Below, in pieces: positions 7,259-16,610 of a DNA stretch of 43,445 nucleotides. The translations under genes were made by a program, and so were the position numbers. Positions within the stretch are counted from its first letter, which is position 1. Each line of letters starts with the position of its first letter. A model generated the notes under the pieces. It did not search any database, had not been told where the DNA came from, and saw nothing but the letters and a program-made list of their open reading frames with translations. This DNA comes from Bacillota bacterium (lineage in GTDB: Bacteria > Bacillota > UBA4882 > UBA8346): positions 1 to 43,445 of the forward strand of contig JAEYGI010000069.1 in the NCBI GenBank assembly GCA_023402395.1, in the 5' to 3' direction.

Positions 7259-7435
7259 ATGTTTAAAATCATCACCGTGGCCGTGGTCCTCGTCATCATG
7301 GGCCTGTTTGGCTATATCGCCTACCGGGCTGAGCAAGTCATCGCCGCCCAAGCCGCGGCTGAAGCCGAAGCCCAACGTCAGGCAGCGGCCCAGCAGCCGA
7401 AGCCGTCCAAAACCGGTAAGGCCCGCCGGAGCTAA
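7259..7435 (+). CDS. 58-aa single-TM protein with Ala/Gln-rich tail
   Basis: An AGGAGG seven nt before the ATG marks this small gene. The product begins MFKIITVAVVLVIMGLFGYIAYRAEQ, one N-terminal membrane helix, followed by a roughly 25-residue Ala/Glu/Gln stretch likely to be helical, and ends with the basic KTGKARRS. The basic tail after the helix suggests a cytoplasmic C-terminus. It is followed within 30 nt by a strong terminator, so it is the last gene of a two-gene unit with 6830-7222. Similar small anchored proteins exist in many bacteria, but I cannot name a family. Confidence 0.7.
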   Translation: MFKIITVAVVLVIMGLFGYIAYRAEQVIAAQAAAEAEAQRQAAAQQPKPSKTGKARRS

Positions 7436-7460
7436 ACTCCGTCCCGCCATCCCTGTCAAA

Positions 7461-7488
7461 AAAGAGCAACCCGCCCGGGTTGCTCTTT
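7461..7488. terminator. Bidirectional terminator between convergent genes
   Basis: AAAGAGCAACCC (7461-7472) and GGGTTGCTCTTT (7477-7488) form a perfect 12-bp stem with a four-base loop. Pyrimidine-rich sequence follows on the plus strand and six T's on the minus strand. It serves the plus gene ending at 7435 and the minus gene ending at 7496. Confidence 0.85.
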
Positions 7489-7495
7489 CGCTTAC

Positions 7496-7981
7496 TTAAA
7501 TAGGGGCGAAGCCTTCATCCCGCTTCACCTGATACCGATGATGAACCGTGGCGCCATAAAACCAGAGCAGCGCCAAACCGAACCGGCAAAACGGATTCCA
7601 ATTAACATAGGTAAGCAGGCCCAACTCATGAAAGATCATGTCAATGGCCGCGCTGGCCAGGGAAAATATCGCCAAATAGCTGGGGTAAACATACCATCCC
7701 TTGCTTTCCGGAATATAGTACAGAAACAGCATCACCGCGAAAATCCAGGCGAAATCCAGCCATTGCACCGACCCCAGGAATTCAAACGGGAAAATATGCT
7801 CCCACTCAAACAGCCCCAATTGCTTTCCCAAAAAAGCGGATAAAATACTGAACATATATCCCCAAAGCAAACTAACCCAAAATAAATCCTTAAATTTATC
7901 GCGGGGAATCAAAATTACGGCGAGGAAAAACAGAAATAAGGAAAAAAGAGGATAAGCTAATTCCACCGGCATCCCAAACAT
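7496..7981 (-). CDS. Multi-pass membrane protein, CBO0543-like
   Basis: This 161-aa integral membrane protein has about five hydrophobic segments: residues 7-26 (ELAYPLFSLFLFFLAVILI), 34-50, 74-90 (WLDFAWIFAVMLFLYYI), 98-115 and 130-147. Trp/Tyr/Phe-rich loops and a conserved-looking HELGL precede the last helix. The arrangement resembles small Bacillota membrane proteins of the CBO0543 type, whose function is unknown. AAAGGAG lies about 9 nt before the ATG. It is convergent with the 58-aa gene and shares its terminator. No operon partner is visible; the chemoreceptor upstream has its own terminator. Confidence 0.7.
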   Translation of the reverse strand: MFGMPVELAYPLFSLFLFFLAVILIPRDKFKDLFWVSLLWGYMFSILSAFLGKQLGLFEWEHIFPFEFLGSVQWLDFAWIFAVMLFLYYIPESKGWYVYPSYLAIFSLASAAIDMIFHELGLLTYVNWNPFCRFGLALLWFYGATVHHRYQVKRDEGFAPI

Positions 7982-8034
7982 TATCCGCGCTCCTTTATGC
8001 GACTATTTTGGCCGGCGGATGAGTTCTTATTCAT

Positions 8035-8079
8035 GGCGAAAAAGAAAAGCCGGACCAAGCCTTAAAAAGGCACTGGTCC
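8035..8079 (-). terminator. Terminator of the chemoreceptor gene
   Basis: On the minus strand, GGACC-AGTGCCTT (8079-8067) pairs with AAGGCTTGGTCC (8063-8052), followed by GGCTTTTCTTTTT. It lies about 90 nt after the stop of the gene at 8170. The rest of 7982-8169 shows nothing else. Confidence 0.65.
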
Positions 8080-8169
8080 AGCTTAGCCACTTCAATCTCC
8101 AACCCGCTGATTGCCTTTATATAATCTGGTTCTATCGCCAAATACGGAGACGCGCCTTTACGCTCACGC

Positions 8170-9864
8170 TTACTTCCGTTCCAGCTCAAACACTGCGATC
8201 GCCTGCTTCAGGCCGGAAGCGATCTCCGCCAGATTCTCGGCCAACGCCGCCACCTCCTCCACCGAAGCGGTCTGTTCCTCGGCGGTGGCCGAGACCTCCT
8301 CGGTGCTGGACATGCTCTCCTCGGCAATGGCGGCGATGGCGGTGATCGCGCCGATAGTGTTCTCATTGCTCCGCGCCATCTGCTTGGCGAAGCCGGCCAC
8401 CAGTTCGATCCGCTCCAGCGTATCGTTTAAACCGGTAAAAATCGTTTCAAAAGTAACCTCTGCCTCGCGAACCGATTTCCGGCCCTCCTCGGCCCGGGCA
8501 ATCCCCTTGTCGATCGCCCGCACCGCCTGTTCGGTCCGGTTCCGCATCGTCCCGACCAGGCTTTCAATCCCCTGGGCCGCCTGCTTCGACTGCTCAGCCA
8601 GCTTCCCGGTTTCCGCCGCGACCACCTCAAAGCCCTTTCCGTGCTCCCCGGCCCGGGCCGCCTCGATCGAAGCGTTCAACGCCAGCAAGCTCGTCTGATC
8701 GGCGATGCCCGTAATCAGCGTGGTAATCTCGCTGATCTCGGACGAGGTTTTGGTCAGATCGCCGATCACCTCCGACACCTCCATGGTTGATTGATAGAGA
8801 TCCCCCATCTCCCGGGAGACCTTCTGGGTGACCTCCTGGCCCAGCTTGGCCGAGGCGGCCACCGTCTGGGAAGCCCCGGCGATCCCCTCGGTATCCGCGG
8901 AGACCTTGTGAACCAGTTCCGACAGCCTGTTAATGGTAACCACCGCCTGATTGATCTGATGGGCCTGCTCCGAAGAGGCCAGCGCCAGATTTTCCATGGC
9001 CTTGGCGACCTGGGTCGCGGAGCGTCCGGTATCGGAGGAGGCATCCTTCAACTCCTTCCCGGCCACAAAAAGCATATTGGCGTGCTCATCAATGCCATAC
9101 ACCAATTCGCGGAGCCCGGCGATGGAGCGGTTCAGGGCCTCGCCCACCGACACCACCTCGGGGCAGCCCGCCACCCGGACCTCCCGGGACAGATCGCCGA
9201 TCGCGATCGATTTGGCCGCGGCCACCGTCTCGTTCAGCGGCCGGAGGATGTTGGCCGCCATATAAAAGCCGAACAGCAAGGCCACTCCGAAGCTGACCAG
9301 CATGATCACCAGCGTCTGAACCCGGGAGAGAGCCGAGAACTTCTCGCCCTGGGCCATGATGTTAAATCCGGAGGTGGTCAGATCGTTCTGGACCATCATC
9401 AACTCGATCCGGATATCGCTGAGCCCGGCGTGGAGCAGTTGATAATTCACCTGGCTGAGCGGCTCGTCGAACACCTTGATCGCGTCCCGGTACCGGGCGA
9501 TGCATTCCGCGATGGACTCGGGGTTAACCGGCAGCAATTGTTCCATCACGCTGATGGAGGCGCCCAGTTGCGAGGCGTCCATCAATCCGGTGGTGGAGAC
9601 CCCGGACAGCACCGAGAGATAATTGTTCCGGACATCCTCGATCTCCAGCCGGACCCGGGCGATATCCGTCAGGACCCGGGAGTTTTGGTTGTAAATCTCC
9701 ACCGCGGTCCGCTGCATGTGATCGATGTTATAAACCGCCATCACGCCCTGCAGCCCCAAAAAAACCGTCATTACGCCGATGATCAGTATAATCTGATAAA
9801 AAATCTTCCAGCGGGACGGCCTCAGCCTCAATTTGCCCATCCCATCGCGTACCGGCTCCATCAT
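8170..9864 (-). CDS. Methyl-accepting chemotaxis protein
   Basis: This transmembrane chemoreceptor of about 564 aa would signal to CheA/CheW. TM1 is at about residues 20-45 (IFYQIILIIGVMTVFLG), followed by a roughly 150-aa periplasmic or outer four-helix region. TM2 is at about 180-205 (TLVIMLVSFGVALLFGFYMA), followed by a HAMP domain (RPLNETVAAAKSIAIGDLSREV). The long coiled-coil signalling domain has its hairpin tip at DQTSLLALNASIEAARAGEHGKGFEVV. The segment after the tip reads VAAETGKLAEQS, where most receptors have E-V-R-K-L-A. I chose the ATG at 9864 because AAAGGAG lies about 9 nt upstream. Its ligand cannot be told, and no chemotaxis genes are adjacent. Confidence 0.93.
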   Translation of the reverse strand: MMEPVRDGMGKLRLRPSRWKIFYQIILIIGVMTVFLGLQGVMAVYNIDHMQRTAVEIYNQNSRVLTDIARVRLEIEDVRNNYLSVLSGVSTTGLMDASQLGASISVMEQLLPVNPESIAECIARYRDAIKVFDEPLSQVNYQLLHAGLSDIRIELMMVQNDLTTSGFNIMAQGEKFSALSRVQTLVIMLVSFGVALLFGFYMAANILRPLNETVAAAKSIAIGDLSREVRVAGCPEVVSVGEALNRSIAGLRELVYGIDEHANMLFVAGKELKDASSDTGRSATQVAKAMENLALASSEQAHQINQAVVTINRLSELVHKVSADTEGIAGASQTVAASAKLGQEVTQKVSREMGDLYQSTMEVSEVIGDLTKTSSEISEITTLITGIADQTSLLALNASIEAARAGEHGKGFEVVAAETGKLAEQSKQAAQGIESLVGTMRNRTEQAVRAIDKGIARAEEGRKSVREAEVTFETIFTGLNDTLERIELVAGFAKQMARSNENTIGAITAIAAIAEESMSSTEEVSATAEEQTASVEEVAALAENLAEIASGLKQAIAVFELERK

Positions 9865-10281
9865 TCGCCCTTCTCCTTTCCTTTCCACCCTTAGCATAAA
9901 AATATTTTTACTCCATATAACATTTTTCCTTAAGTTTACTTTCGGTAATTCTGTCCAAACTTTTAGATTCCTTCAAAACAATCGGAATTTTTACTAAAGA
10001 AACCAAAATTATGCAACCTTCCGGATTTTTCGGATATTTCCGCTTGGCCGGACTTCCATGCCGGAAACGATCAAGGCTCCGCGGGCCGCAAAAAAAAAAA
10101 AATAGCCCGGTTTCGGGCTATTCAAAAAAGAATGGGAAATAAGCAGACACCAACGTTTCATTTAGTTATTGTCATCACTTTCTGAAGCACATCAATATTG
10201 TAACATATTTTTCCTTAATCGATAAGCTAAAAAATACCGCTTCGAATCCTCCGCCTTTCCGGCCGGGGCCTCGCCACGCGC
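9865..10281. other. Intergenic region between the RND pump and chemoreceptor genes
   Basis: Apart from the terminator at 10088-10122 this stretch holds only AT-rich sequence upstream of the chemoreceptor. No promoter is good enough to call, and no open frame is supported. Confidence 0.6.
10088..10122 (-). terminator. Rho-independent terminator of the RND operon
   Basis: On the minus strand AATAGCCCG-AAAC-CGGGCTATT (10122-10101) is followed by an uninterrupted T-run of about 13. It lies 160 nt after the stop of the RND-TolC fusion gene, whose operon it would end. Confidence 0.9.
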
Positions 10282-13200
10282 TTAAAATTGGGCGGCGCTC
10301 AATTCGCCGGTGACCCGCAGCAGATTCACCCGGGCCAGATAAAGGTCACTCCGGGTCCGTTCATAATCGATCTCCGACTGGCTGAAAACCAATTGGGCGT
10401 CAAGCACATCCTTGACCGTGGCCATCCCCACCCTCAGCTTGGCTTGGACCGATTCATAGTAGGTCCGGTTGTAACGCAATTGAATCTCGCCGCTTTTCAG
10501 CCGGTCGACCAGATTGAGGTAATTGTAATAGGCTTCCTCCAGCTCATAATCGGCGTTTTTGACGGTCCTCGCCATTTGCTCCCGGGTCTGGGCCAGGAGC
10601 GATTCGGCCTGCTTGATCCGCTCCTTCCGGACATTGCCGTCCAGGAAAGTCCAGCGGAGGGTCACCGCCAGTTCGCCGTATTCCGGCCCGTCGTTATCGC
10701 GGTGATCGGGCCAGCGGGCCGGAATCAGGCTGGCGTCGGCGCCGACGGTCCATTCGCCCGGGCGGCTCGTGTTGGAGTCGCCCGCCCGGCCCGACGGAAA
10801 ATTAGTAAGGGTCAGATTGGTTTCAAAAGCGTCGCGCCGCAGATTCCAGTTAAAGGCGATCCCCAGCTTGTCCGCAATCCGGGCCAGTTTTAAATTAGCC
10901 TCGGCCCGGGCCACCGACTCGCGGGCCATCCTCAAATCGGGGCGGCTGGCGTCAAAGCCGTCCTTTAACGCTTCGAAGGAGACAGCGCCGGGTTGAGCCG
11001 GCGCTGCCGATAGTTCCAGTTCGGCATCGGCCGGAAGCGCCAGCAATTGCCGGAGCTTCAACCGGGCCAGTTGATAAACCTGCCGGGCCCGGTTCAGATT
11101 GGTCAAGGCGCCGGCCGCCTGCGCCTCCGCCCCCGTCTCATCGCTGATGCTGGTCAGACCCAGCCCGGAGCGGGCTTGCACCTCGTCCAGAAACTCCTTG
11201 CTGCGGCGGTAATTCTCCTCGGCCAGCCGCAGGTCGCTCGCTGCCGAAAGTTCCTTCTGATAAGCGCCGACCACCTGATAGATCAACTGCTGTTCCTGTT
11301 GATCGGCGGAGAAGAACGCGGTATTCCGGTTCGAAACCGCGATCTGGTCGGTCAGGGACTGTACGCCCAGCAAATCGGCGAGCGGCACCGATTTGGCGGC
11401 GGTGACCTTCAATTCTCCGCTATCGGAGGCCTCGCCGGTGACCTCGCTATAAAGGTTGATCCCCTTTTTTCCGTTGTTCTCGCGCAGGGCCGACTCCGCC
11501 GCCTCCCGGGAATGCTTGATGATCTTTCCGTCTTCGCCGTCGGAGAGCGCCAATTTCACCGCATCGGAGAGGGTCAGCTTCCGGGCCTCGGCGGCCCGGA
11601 CCGGCGCGGCGACGCCCGCGAAGATCAGCAGGGCCAGGACAATCCCGGCCACGGCCGGCGCCTTGGGCCGCCGTACATTCAACCGTTGCAGCCAGGATTC
11701 GAGCGAAATAAAGATTACCGGAATCAGGATCAACGTCAATACCGTTGAAGAGATTAATCCGCCGATCACGGTCCGGGCCAGCGGCGTCTGCGTCTCGGAG
11801 CCCTCTCCCAAGCCGAAGGCCATCGGGATCAGACCCAACGCCGTGGTAACGGTGGTAATCAAAATCGGCCGCAGCCGGGAACTGGCGCCGACCAGCACCG
11901 CCTCCCGCAGCGGCAGTCCCTCGACGATCAAGATCCGGATAAAGCTGATCATCACGATGGTATTGTTGACCACGATTCCGCCCAACATGATGATTCCCAG
12001 ATAAACCTGGGTATTGATGTTGGTGCTGGTAAGCAGCAAGGTGATCAGCACGCCGCTCAGCGCAAACGGAATCGCGATCATAATCACGAACGGATCAAAG
12101 AAGGACTCGAATTGGGCGGCCATCACCATGTAGACCAGCATCAGCGCCAAAATAAAGGTGATCAGCATCTCCCGGGCCGATTCCTCTTGCTCCAGATAAT
12201 CGCCGGAATAATAAATATTCACTCCCGGCGGCAGCGACAGCGTGCCGACCGCGGCCTGCACATCCCGCATGGCGCTGGCCAGATCCCGGCCTTCGGCCAA
12301 GCTGGCTTGAACCTCAAGATTGCGTTCCCGATCCTTGCGCTCGATGGCCACCGGCCCATTGCTCTGGACGATTTGGACCAGATTGGCCACGGGGACGCTC
12401 CGGCCGCCGCTGCCGGAGACCATGACGCGCCGCAAATCTTGCCAATTCTGACGGTCACCTTCCTGCAACTGGACCCGGACATCGGTTTCCTCGCCGCCCA
12501 CCCGGTAAATGGTCGCGACCCGTCCGTCAACGTTGGTCTGGATCGCCGTGGCAATGGTCGCCGCGGTGATGCCCAGATCCGCGGCGCGCTTGCGGTCGAT
12601 CAACAACACCAGCTCCGGCCGGGCCTCTTCCAAGGAGATATTGGCATTGGAGATGCCGGGGATCTCCTCCATGATATCCATGACGGCCTCCGCCGTCTGC
12701 AGTGACAACTCCGGATCCTTACTGCGGACATCAACTTCCACCGGAAATTGCGAGCCGCCGTAAAACATCCGCATGCTGCTCGGCGCATGAGCCCGGATCC
12801 GCGCGCCAGGCACCTGCAATTGCGGCTGAATTTGGTCGACTATCTCCTGAGTGCTCCGGTTCCGTTCCGCCCGGGGCTTTAGCCGCAAGGTCAGGAAGGA
12901 ACGGTTGGGGGTGGAACCGCCGCCGGCCCGGCCGCCCACCGAGGTTTCCATGTGCTCGATCTCCGGAACCAGTTCCCGAATCTTATGCTCCAACCGTTGG
13001 GTTTCAAAATCAGTGTCTTCCAGACGGGTTCCGGTGGGAAACTGCATGTTGATGGAGATAACCCCTTCATCAGTAGTCTGGACCAATTCCGTTCCGATGA
13101 ACGGATAAAGCGCCAGACTCAAAAGAAAGACTCCACCGCAGCCCAAAAGCACCAATCGCTTGTGATCCAGACACCACTCCAAGGCGCCCCGATAAGATAT

Positions 13201-14733
13201 CTCCCATCCCCGCTGCATCCGGGTCAAATAGCCTTTGATGCCGACGGCGGCGCTCTCATCCAAGTCCCCGATCTTCAAAAACTTGGCGCACAGTGTCGGC
13301 AGCAGCGTGATCGCCACCAGCAACGCGCAAATATTGGAGAAGATGACCATGTACGCCAGTTCTTTAAAGATAATCCCCGACCGGCCGCTGACGTAGATCA
13401 GCGGGAAAAAGACGCAGATCTGGGTGAGGGTCGAGGCGGAGATGGCCGGGCCCATTTCCCTGGTTCCGGTCAGCGCCGCAGTGGCCAGATCGGTGCGGTT
13501 CTCATGGTAATGGCGAAAAATGTTATCCAGCACCACCACCGCGCAGTCCACCAGCATCCCGACGCCGAGCGCCAGCCCGCCCAGGGAAAAGGTATTCAAG
13601 GACATCTTAAAAAAATAGGCCAGCATGATCGTAATCAGGATGGATACCGGAATCACCAGTCCCGTAATAACGGTGACCCGGAAGTTATGGAAGAAAAAAA
13701 GCAGGATCAACCCGGCCAGGAGCGCGCCCATTACCGCTTCATGGGAGACGCTGTCCACCGCCCGCCGGATATAGATCGAATCGTCGTTTAACACCCGCAT
13801 GGTGATCCCAGGATGGGTCCGCTGCAGATCGTCGATGGCCCGGTACAACCCGTCCGCCACAGCCACCGTGTTAAAGCCGGATCGTTTCTGGACCGAGATC
13901 ACAATCCCCGGCTCTCCATCGATCCGCACGTAAGCGGTGGTGGTGGAATATCCCGGTTCTACGGCGGCAATATCCTTCAAATAAATGGGGATGCCGTTCC
14001 GAGTGGCGATGACCAGGTTGCGCATCTCGTCCAGGGCTTTGAATTGACCTTGGGTCCGCAACAGAAAATCGCCGACGCCGACATCAATGTGTCCCGCCGC
14101 CTGCATCGAGTTTTCGTTTTTTAACGCCGTCGCCACTTGATCGGCGGTGATCCCCAACGCGTAAAGCCGGTCCTGCCTCAACCGGATTTGGATCTCTTCA
14201 TTCCGGCCGCCCCGGACCTCAACCCTGGCCACGCCCTCGACTTTCTGCAATTGGTAGCTGAGTTCCTCGTCGGCCAGTTCCCGCAGGGCCGCTTCGTTCA
14301 TCTGTCCCGACAGGCCGATGCTCATTACCGGCGATTGGGAGGGATCATATTTGAAGATTACCGGCGTCTCCGCCTCATCGGGCAGTCGGGAGCGGACCCG
14401 GTCCAACGCCGACCGGATGTCATTGGTGGCTTCCTCCAAATTCAAGCCCCAATTGAAGTTCACCGTTACCCGGGAATTTCCCTCCCGGGAGGAAGAGGTA
14501 ATCGATTTCACCATATTGACGCCGGAAACGGCCTGCTCCACCGGGATCGTAATCAGTTCCTCGATCTCCTCCGGTCCCGCTCCGGTATAGTTGGTGCTGA
14601 TATTAATCGCCGGATAAGTGATCTGGGGAAATAGATCGATCGGCATCCGAAAATAGCTCATGACCCCCAGCACCATTAGGGCCAGAAAAAACATGGCGGC
14701 GGTAATCGGCCGTTTGATGCAGAAATTGGTCAA
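10282..14733 (-). CDS. RND efflux pump fused to a TolC-like outer-membrane channel domain
   Basis: This is one uninterrupted frame of 1483 aa. Residues 1 to about 1015 are a complete RND transporter of the AcrB/MdtB (HAE1) type: N-terminal MTNFCIKRPITAAMFF, Ser/Pro-rich porter domains, and the TM4 proton-relay strip LGVGMLVDCAVVVLDNI (two Asp normally adjacent in AcrB; here D-C-A-V-V-V-L-D). The C-half repeats LGGIVVNNTIVMIS and SSRLRPILITTVTTALGLIP. At about 1024-1050 a signal-peptide-like helix with AAPVRAAEA follows. Residues about 1055-1483 are a TolC/OEP domain (LTLSDAVKLALSDG; NLNRARQVYQLARLKLRQLLAL; AKLRVGMATVKDVLDAQ). RND pumps are normally about 1030 aa with a separate TolC. It overlaps the adaptor gene by ATGA. 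Confidence 0.93.
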   Translation of the reverse strand: MTNFCIKRPITAAMFFLALMVLGVMSYFRMPIDLFPQITYPAINISTNYTGAGPEEIEELITIPVEQAVSGVNMVKSITSSSREGNSRVTVNFNWGLNLEEATNDIRSALDRVRSRLPDEAETPVIFKYDPSQSPVMSIGLSGQMNEAALRELADEELSYQLQKVEGVARVEVRGGRNEEIQIRLRQDRLYALGITADQVATALKNENSMQAAGHIDVGVGDFLLRTQGQFKALDEMRNLVIATRNGIPIYLKDIAAVEPGYSTTTAYVRIDGEPGIVISVQKRSGFNTVAVADGLYRAIDDLQRTHPGITMRVLNDDSIYIRRAVDSVSHEAVMGALLAGLILLFFFHNFRVTVITGLVIPVSILITIMLAYFFKMSLNTFSLGGLALGVGMLVDCAVVVLDNIFRHYHENRTDLATAALTGTREMGPAISASTLTQICVFFPLIYVSGRSGIIFKELAYMVIFSNICALLVAITLLPTLCAKFLKIGDLDESAAVGIKGYLTRMQRGWEISYRGALEWCLDHKRLVLLGCGGVFLLSLALYPFIGTELVQTTDEGVISINMQFPTGTRLEDTDFETQRLEHKIRELVPEIEHMETSVGGRAGGGSTPNRSFLTLRLKPRAERNRSTQEIVDQIQPQLQVPGARIRAHAPSSMRMFYGGSQFPVEVDVRSKDPELSLQTAEAVMDIMEEIPGISNANISLEEARPELVLLIDRKRAADLGITAATIATAIQTNVDGRVATIYRVGGEETDVRVQLQEGDRQNWQDLRRVMVSGSGGRSVPVANLVQIVQSNGPVAIERKDRERNLEVQASLAEGRDLASAMRDVQAAVGTLSLPPGVNIYYSGDYLEQEESAREMLITFILALMLVYMVMAAQFESFFDPFVIMIAIPFALSGVLITLLLTSTNINTQVYLGIIMLGGIVVNNTIVMISFIRILIVEGLPLREAVLVGASSRLRPILITTVTTALGLIPMAFGLGEGSETQTPLARTVIGGLISSTVLTLILIPVIFISLESWLQRLNVRRPKAPAVAGIVLALLIFAGVAAPVRAAEARKLTLSDAVKLALSDGEDGKIIKHSREAAESALRENNGKKGINLYSEVTGEASDSGELKVTAAKSVPLADLLGVQSLTDQIAVSNRNTAFFSADQQEQQLIYQVVGAYQKELSAASDLRLAEENYRRSKEFLDEVQARSGLGLTSISDETGAEAQAAGALTNLNRARQVYQLARLKLRQLLALPADAELELSAAPAQPGAVSFEALKDGFDASRPDLRMARESVARAEANLKLARIADKLGIAFNWNLRRDAFETNLTLTNFPSGRAGDSNTSRPGEWTVGADASLIPARWPDHRDNDGPEYGELAVTLRWTFLDGNVRKERIKQAESLLAQTREQMARTVKNADYELEEAYYNYLNLVDRLKSGEIQLRYNRTYYESVQAKLRVGMATVKDVLDAQLVFSQSEIDYERTRSDLYLARVNLLRVTGELSAAQF

Positions 14734-15923
14734 CGATCGCCACCCGCCTTCCGAACCGGCCGCTCCGCTTCCACCATCAGCTCAATGGGCTGTCCGTCGC
14801 GAAGCCGATTTTGCCCCAGGGTAACCACCAAATCCCCCGCCGCCAGCCCGGAGGCGATCTCCACCCGCCCCTCGGCCATCAATCCGGTGACGACCGGACG
14901 GAACCGGGCGATTTTCCCTTCAGCCACGAAGACGCCGCTCCGGGTGCCCTGGGTGACAATGGTTTCCAACGGCACCGTCAAAACATTCTCTTTGGATCCC
15001 AATACCGCCTCGACCACGCCGAACATGCCGGGCAGCAACCGCCCCTCGGGGTTGGGAATCCTGGCCGTCATATTCAAGGTCCGGGTCTGTAGGTCATAAA
15101 CGGGCGCCAACTCAGTGATGCGGCCGGTGAACCGCTGTTCGCCGTAGGCATCGGTGGTGAAGATTACTGTGTTGCCGGTCCGGAAATACGGCGCGTCCTT
15201 CTGATCGATGCTGAAAACGACTTTTATGGGATTCAACGCGGCCACATGGAAAATTGTCGATCCGGTGGTCAGATTGACCCCCTCGCTTACCAGCTTGCGG
15301 GTAACCACCCCGGTCAACGGACTGAAGACTTGGGTCTGATTCAGTTGCAGCTTGAGCAGTTCGTAACTTTTCTCCGCGCCGCCATATTGGGCCTTTAATG
15401 CCTCCCGGGAGGCTAAGGAGGTTAAGTAGGTGTTCTCGGCATTATCGAAATCCCGCTGGGAAATGTACCGCTGCTTGAGCAATTCCTGATAGCGATCCCG
15501 TTCCGCCTTATTCCGGGCCAGGGCCAGTTCGGCTTGTTGCAGGCTGGCCCTGAGGGAAGAGAGCGACGCCTCACTCTGTTGCAGTTGCAGCCGAATGGTC
15601 TCATCATCCAACACCGCCAGCAATTGGCCGGACTCGACCACCGAACCCTCCTCGGCCAGCAGCGTGACAAGCCGTCCGTTGATCCGGGGTTGAACCATCC
15701 GTTCCGGATCGGCTTCAATCGTTCCAACCACTTTCAGACTTTGTCGAATCGATTCCGGAGCGGCGGGAACCGCCCGCACCATCGGCGTTGAAGATCGCGA
15801 CTGGCTTCTGCGTTGATCGGCTTGCACCTCCATGGCTTGGTCACGGGCGATTTTAGCCCAGATTTTAAAACCGATCAAGCCGACAAAGAGCACCGCGACA
15901 ACAATCAGGATAATTTTCTTCAC
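14730..15923 (-). CDS. RND periplasmic adaptor (membrane fusion protein)
   Basis: This 397-aa AcrA/HlyD-family adaptor would link the inner-membrane pump to the outer-membrane channel. The N-terminal anchor is VKKIILIVVAVLFVGLIGF. A lipoyl half-motif pair (PRINGRLVTLLAEEGSVVESG, then VFSPLTGVVTRKLVSEG) flanks an alpha-helical hairpin (about residues 95-165). A beta-barrel follows (VVFSIDQKDAPYF) and then a membrane-proximal domain ending GLAAGDLVVTLGQNRLRDGQ. I chose GTG at 15923 because AGGAGG lies 9 nt upstream and the anchor then starts at residue 1; the frame extends with a TTG to 15944. It ends inside the pump's start codon (ATGA), so the two are translationally coupled. Substrate unknown. 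Confidence 0.93.
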   Translation of the reverse strand: MKKIILIVVAVLFVGLIGFKIWAKIARDQAMEVQADQRRSQSRSSTPMVRAVPAAPESIRQSLKVVGTIEADPERMVQPRINGRLVTLLAEEGSVVESGQLLAVLDDETIRLQLQQSEASLSSLRASLQQAELALARNKAERDRYQELLKQRYISQRDFDNAENTYLTSLASREALKAQYGGAEKSYELLKLQLNQTQVFSPLTGVVTRKLVSEGVNLTTGSTIFHVAALNPIKVVFSIDQKDAPYFRTGNTVIFTTDAYGEQRFTGRITELAPVYDLQTRTLNMTARIPNPEGRLLPGMFGVVEAVLGSKENVLTVPLETIVTQGTRSGVFVAEGKIARFRPVVTGLMAEGRVEIASGLAAGDLVVTLGQNRLRDGQPIELMVEAERPVRKAGGDR

Positions 15924-16127
15924 TCCGGAACCCCCTCCTGACAAATGGCCTTACTGTGATTTGCCCCCGATATCCGTCGAATCCGTATGCAAGGTAATGT
16001 CTGTCTTTATTTCACAAGGGGATATGCGCAGAATTGCCCCGCCTCTCCGGATGAAACAAAAACCGCTCTTTTAATTAGACGGATTTTTTACCCGACAGTT
16101 CATTTCGGCTCACTTTTCCAGACCCTT

Positions 16128-16583
16128 TCATTCGTGAACCGTTCCGGCCCGTTCCCGTTCCCCGTCGCAGATCTCCTCCAGCTTGAGAAGGAGTGTTTGC
16201 AATTGGGCGACATCGGCATCGGCTAAGGGCGAGAGCAACTCCGCAATAAACCGGTTTTGCGCCGGCACCGCCCGCTCCCGGAGCTCAAAGCCGGCTTCGG
16301 TGAGCCGGACCCGGACCACCCGGCGATCCGATGGATCCCGGGTCCGTTCCACCAGCCCTCGCCTTTCCAGATTGTCGATCAACGCCGTAATGTTGCTGTT
16401 CACCTTCAGTAGGCGCTGGCTGAGTTCACTGAGGGTCAGGTTCTCTTCCCCCAGGTTCCGCAAAATGCCGTACTCCGCCCCGGAGATTCCAAACTCCTCC
16501 AAATGCTGGGAACAGATTTTCAGCAATTTATGCTTGACCCGTATCAACGTCCGTTGCAACAATACCCGCCGTTCGCCTTCCAT
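16128..16583 (-). CDS. MarR-family repressor of the RND operon
   Basis: This winged-helix MarR regulator has about 151 aa from the ATG at 16583 (the frame could start 12 codons earlier at a TTG lying inside the operator). The DNA-binding part is LTLSELSQRLLKVNSNITALIDNLERRGLVERT, and the wing carries the family signature DPSDRRVVRVRLTEAG. Flanking helices form the dimer interface. It lies 204 nt upstream of the adaptor gene on the same strand, so marR-adaptor-pump is probably one operon. A perfect palindrome over the -10 of its own promoter suggests autorepression released by a pump substrate. The ribosome site before 16583 is weak (GGGA), so the start is uncertain. Confidence 0.9.
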   Translation of the reverse strand: MEGERRVLLQRTLIRVKHKLLKICSQHLEEFGISGAEYGILRNLGEENLTLSELSQRLLKVNSNITALIDNLERRGLVERTRDPSDRRVVRVRLTEAGFELRERAVPAQNRFIAELLSPLADADVAQLQTLLLKLEEICDGERERAGTVHE

Positions 16584-16610
16584 CCGGCAAATCCCGTCTT
16601 TCTCAAATGA

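Noticed and set aside
6809..7459. 216-codon minus frame across the two small plus genes
   Set aside because: Gly/Asp/Arg-rich shadow with no ribosome site; the plus genes have good sites and membrane helices, and the terminator at 7461 fits plus transcription.
8791..9894. Long plus-strand frame opposite the chemoreceptor gene
   Set aside because: Shadow frame created by high GC at codon position 3 of the MCP gene; no domain seen.
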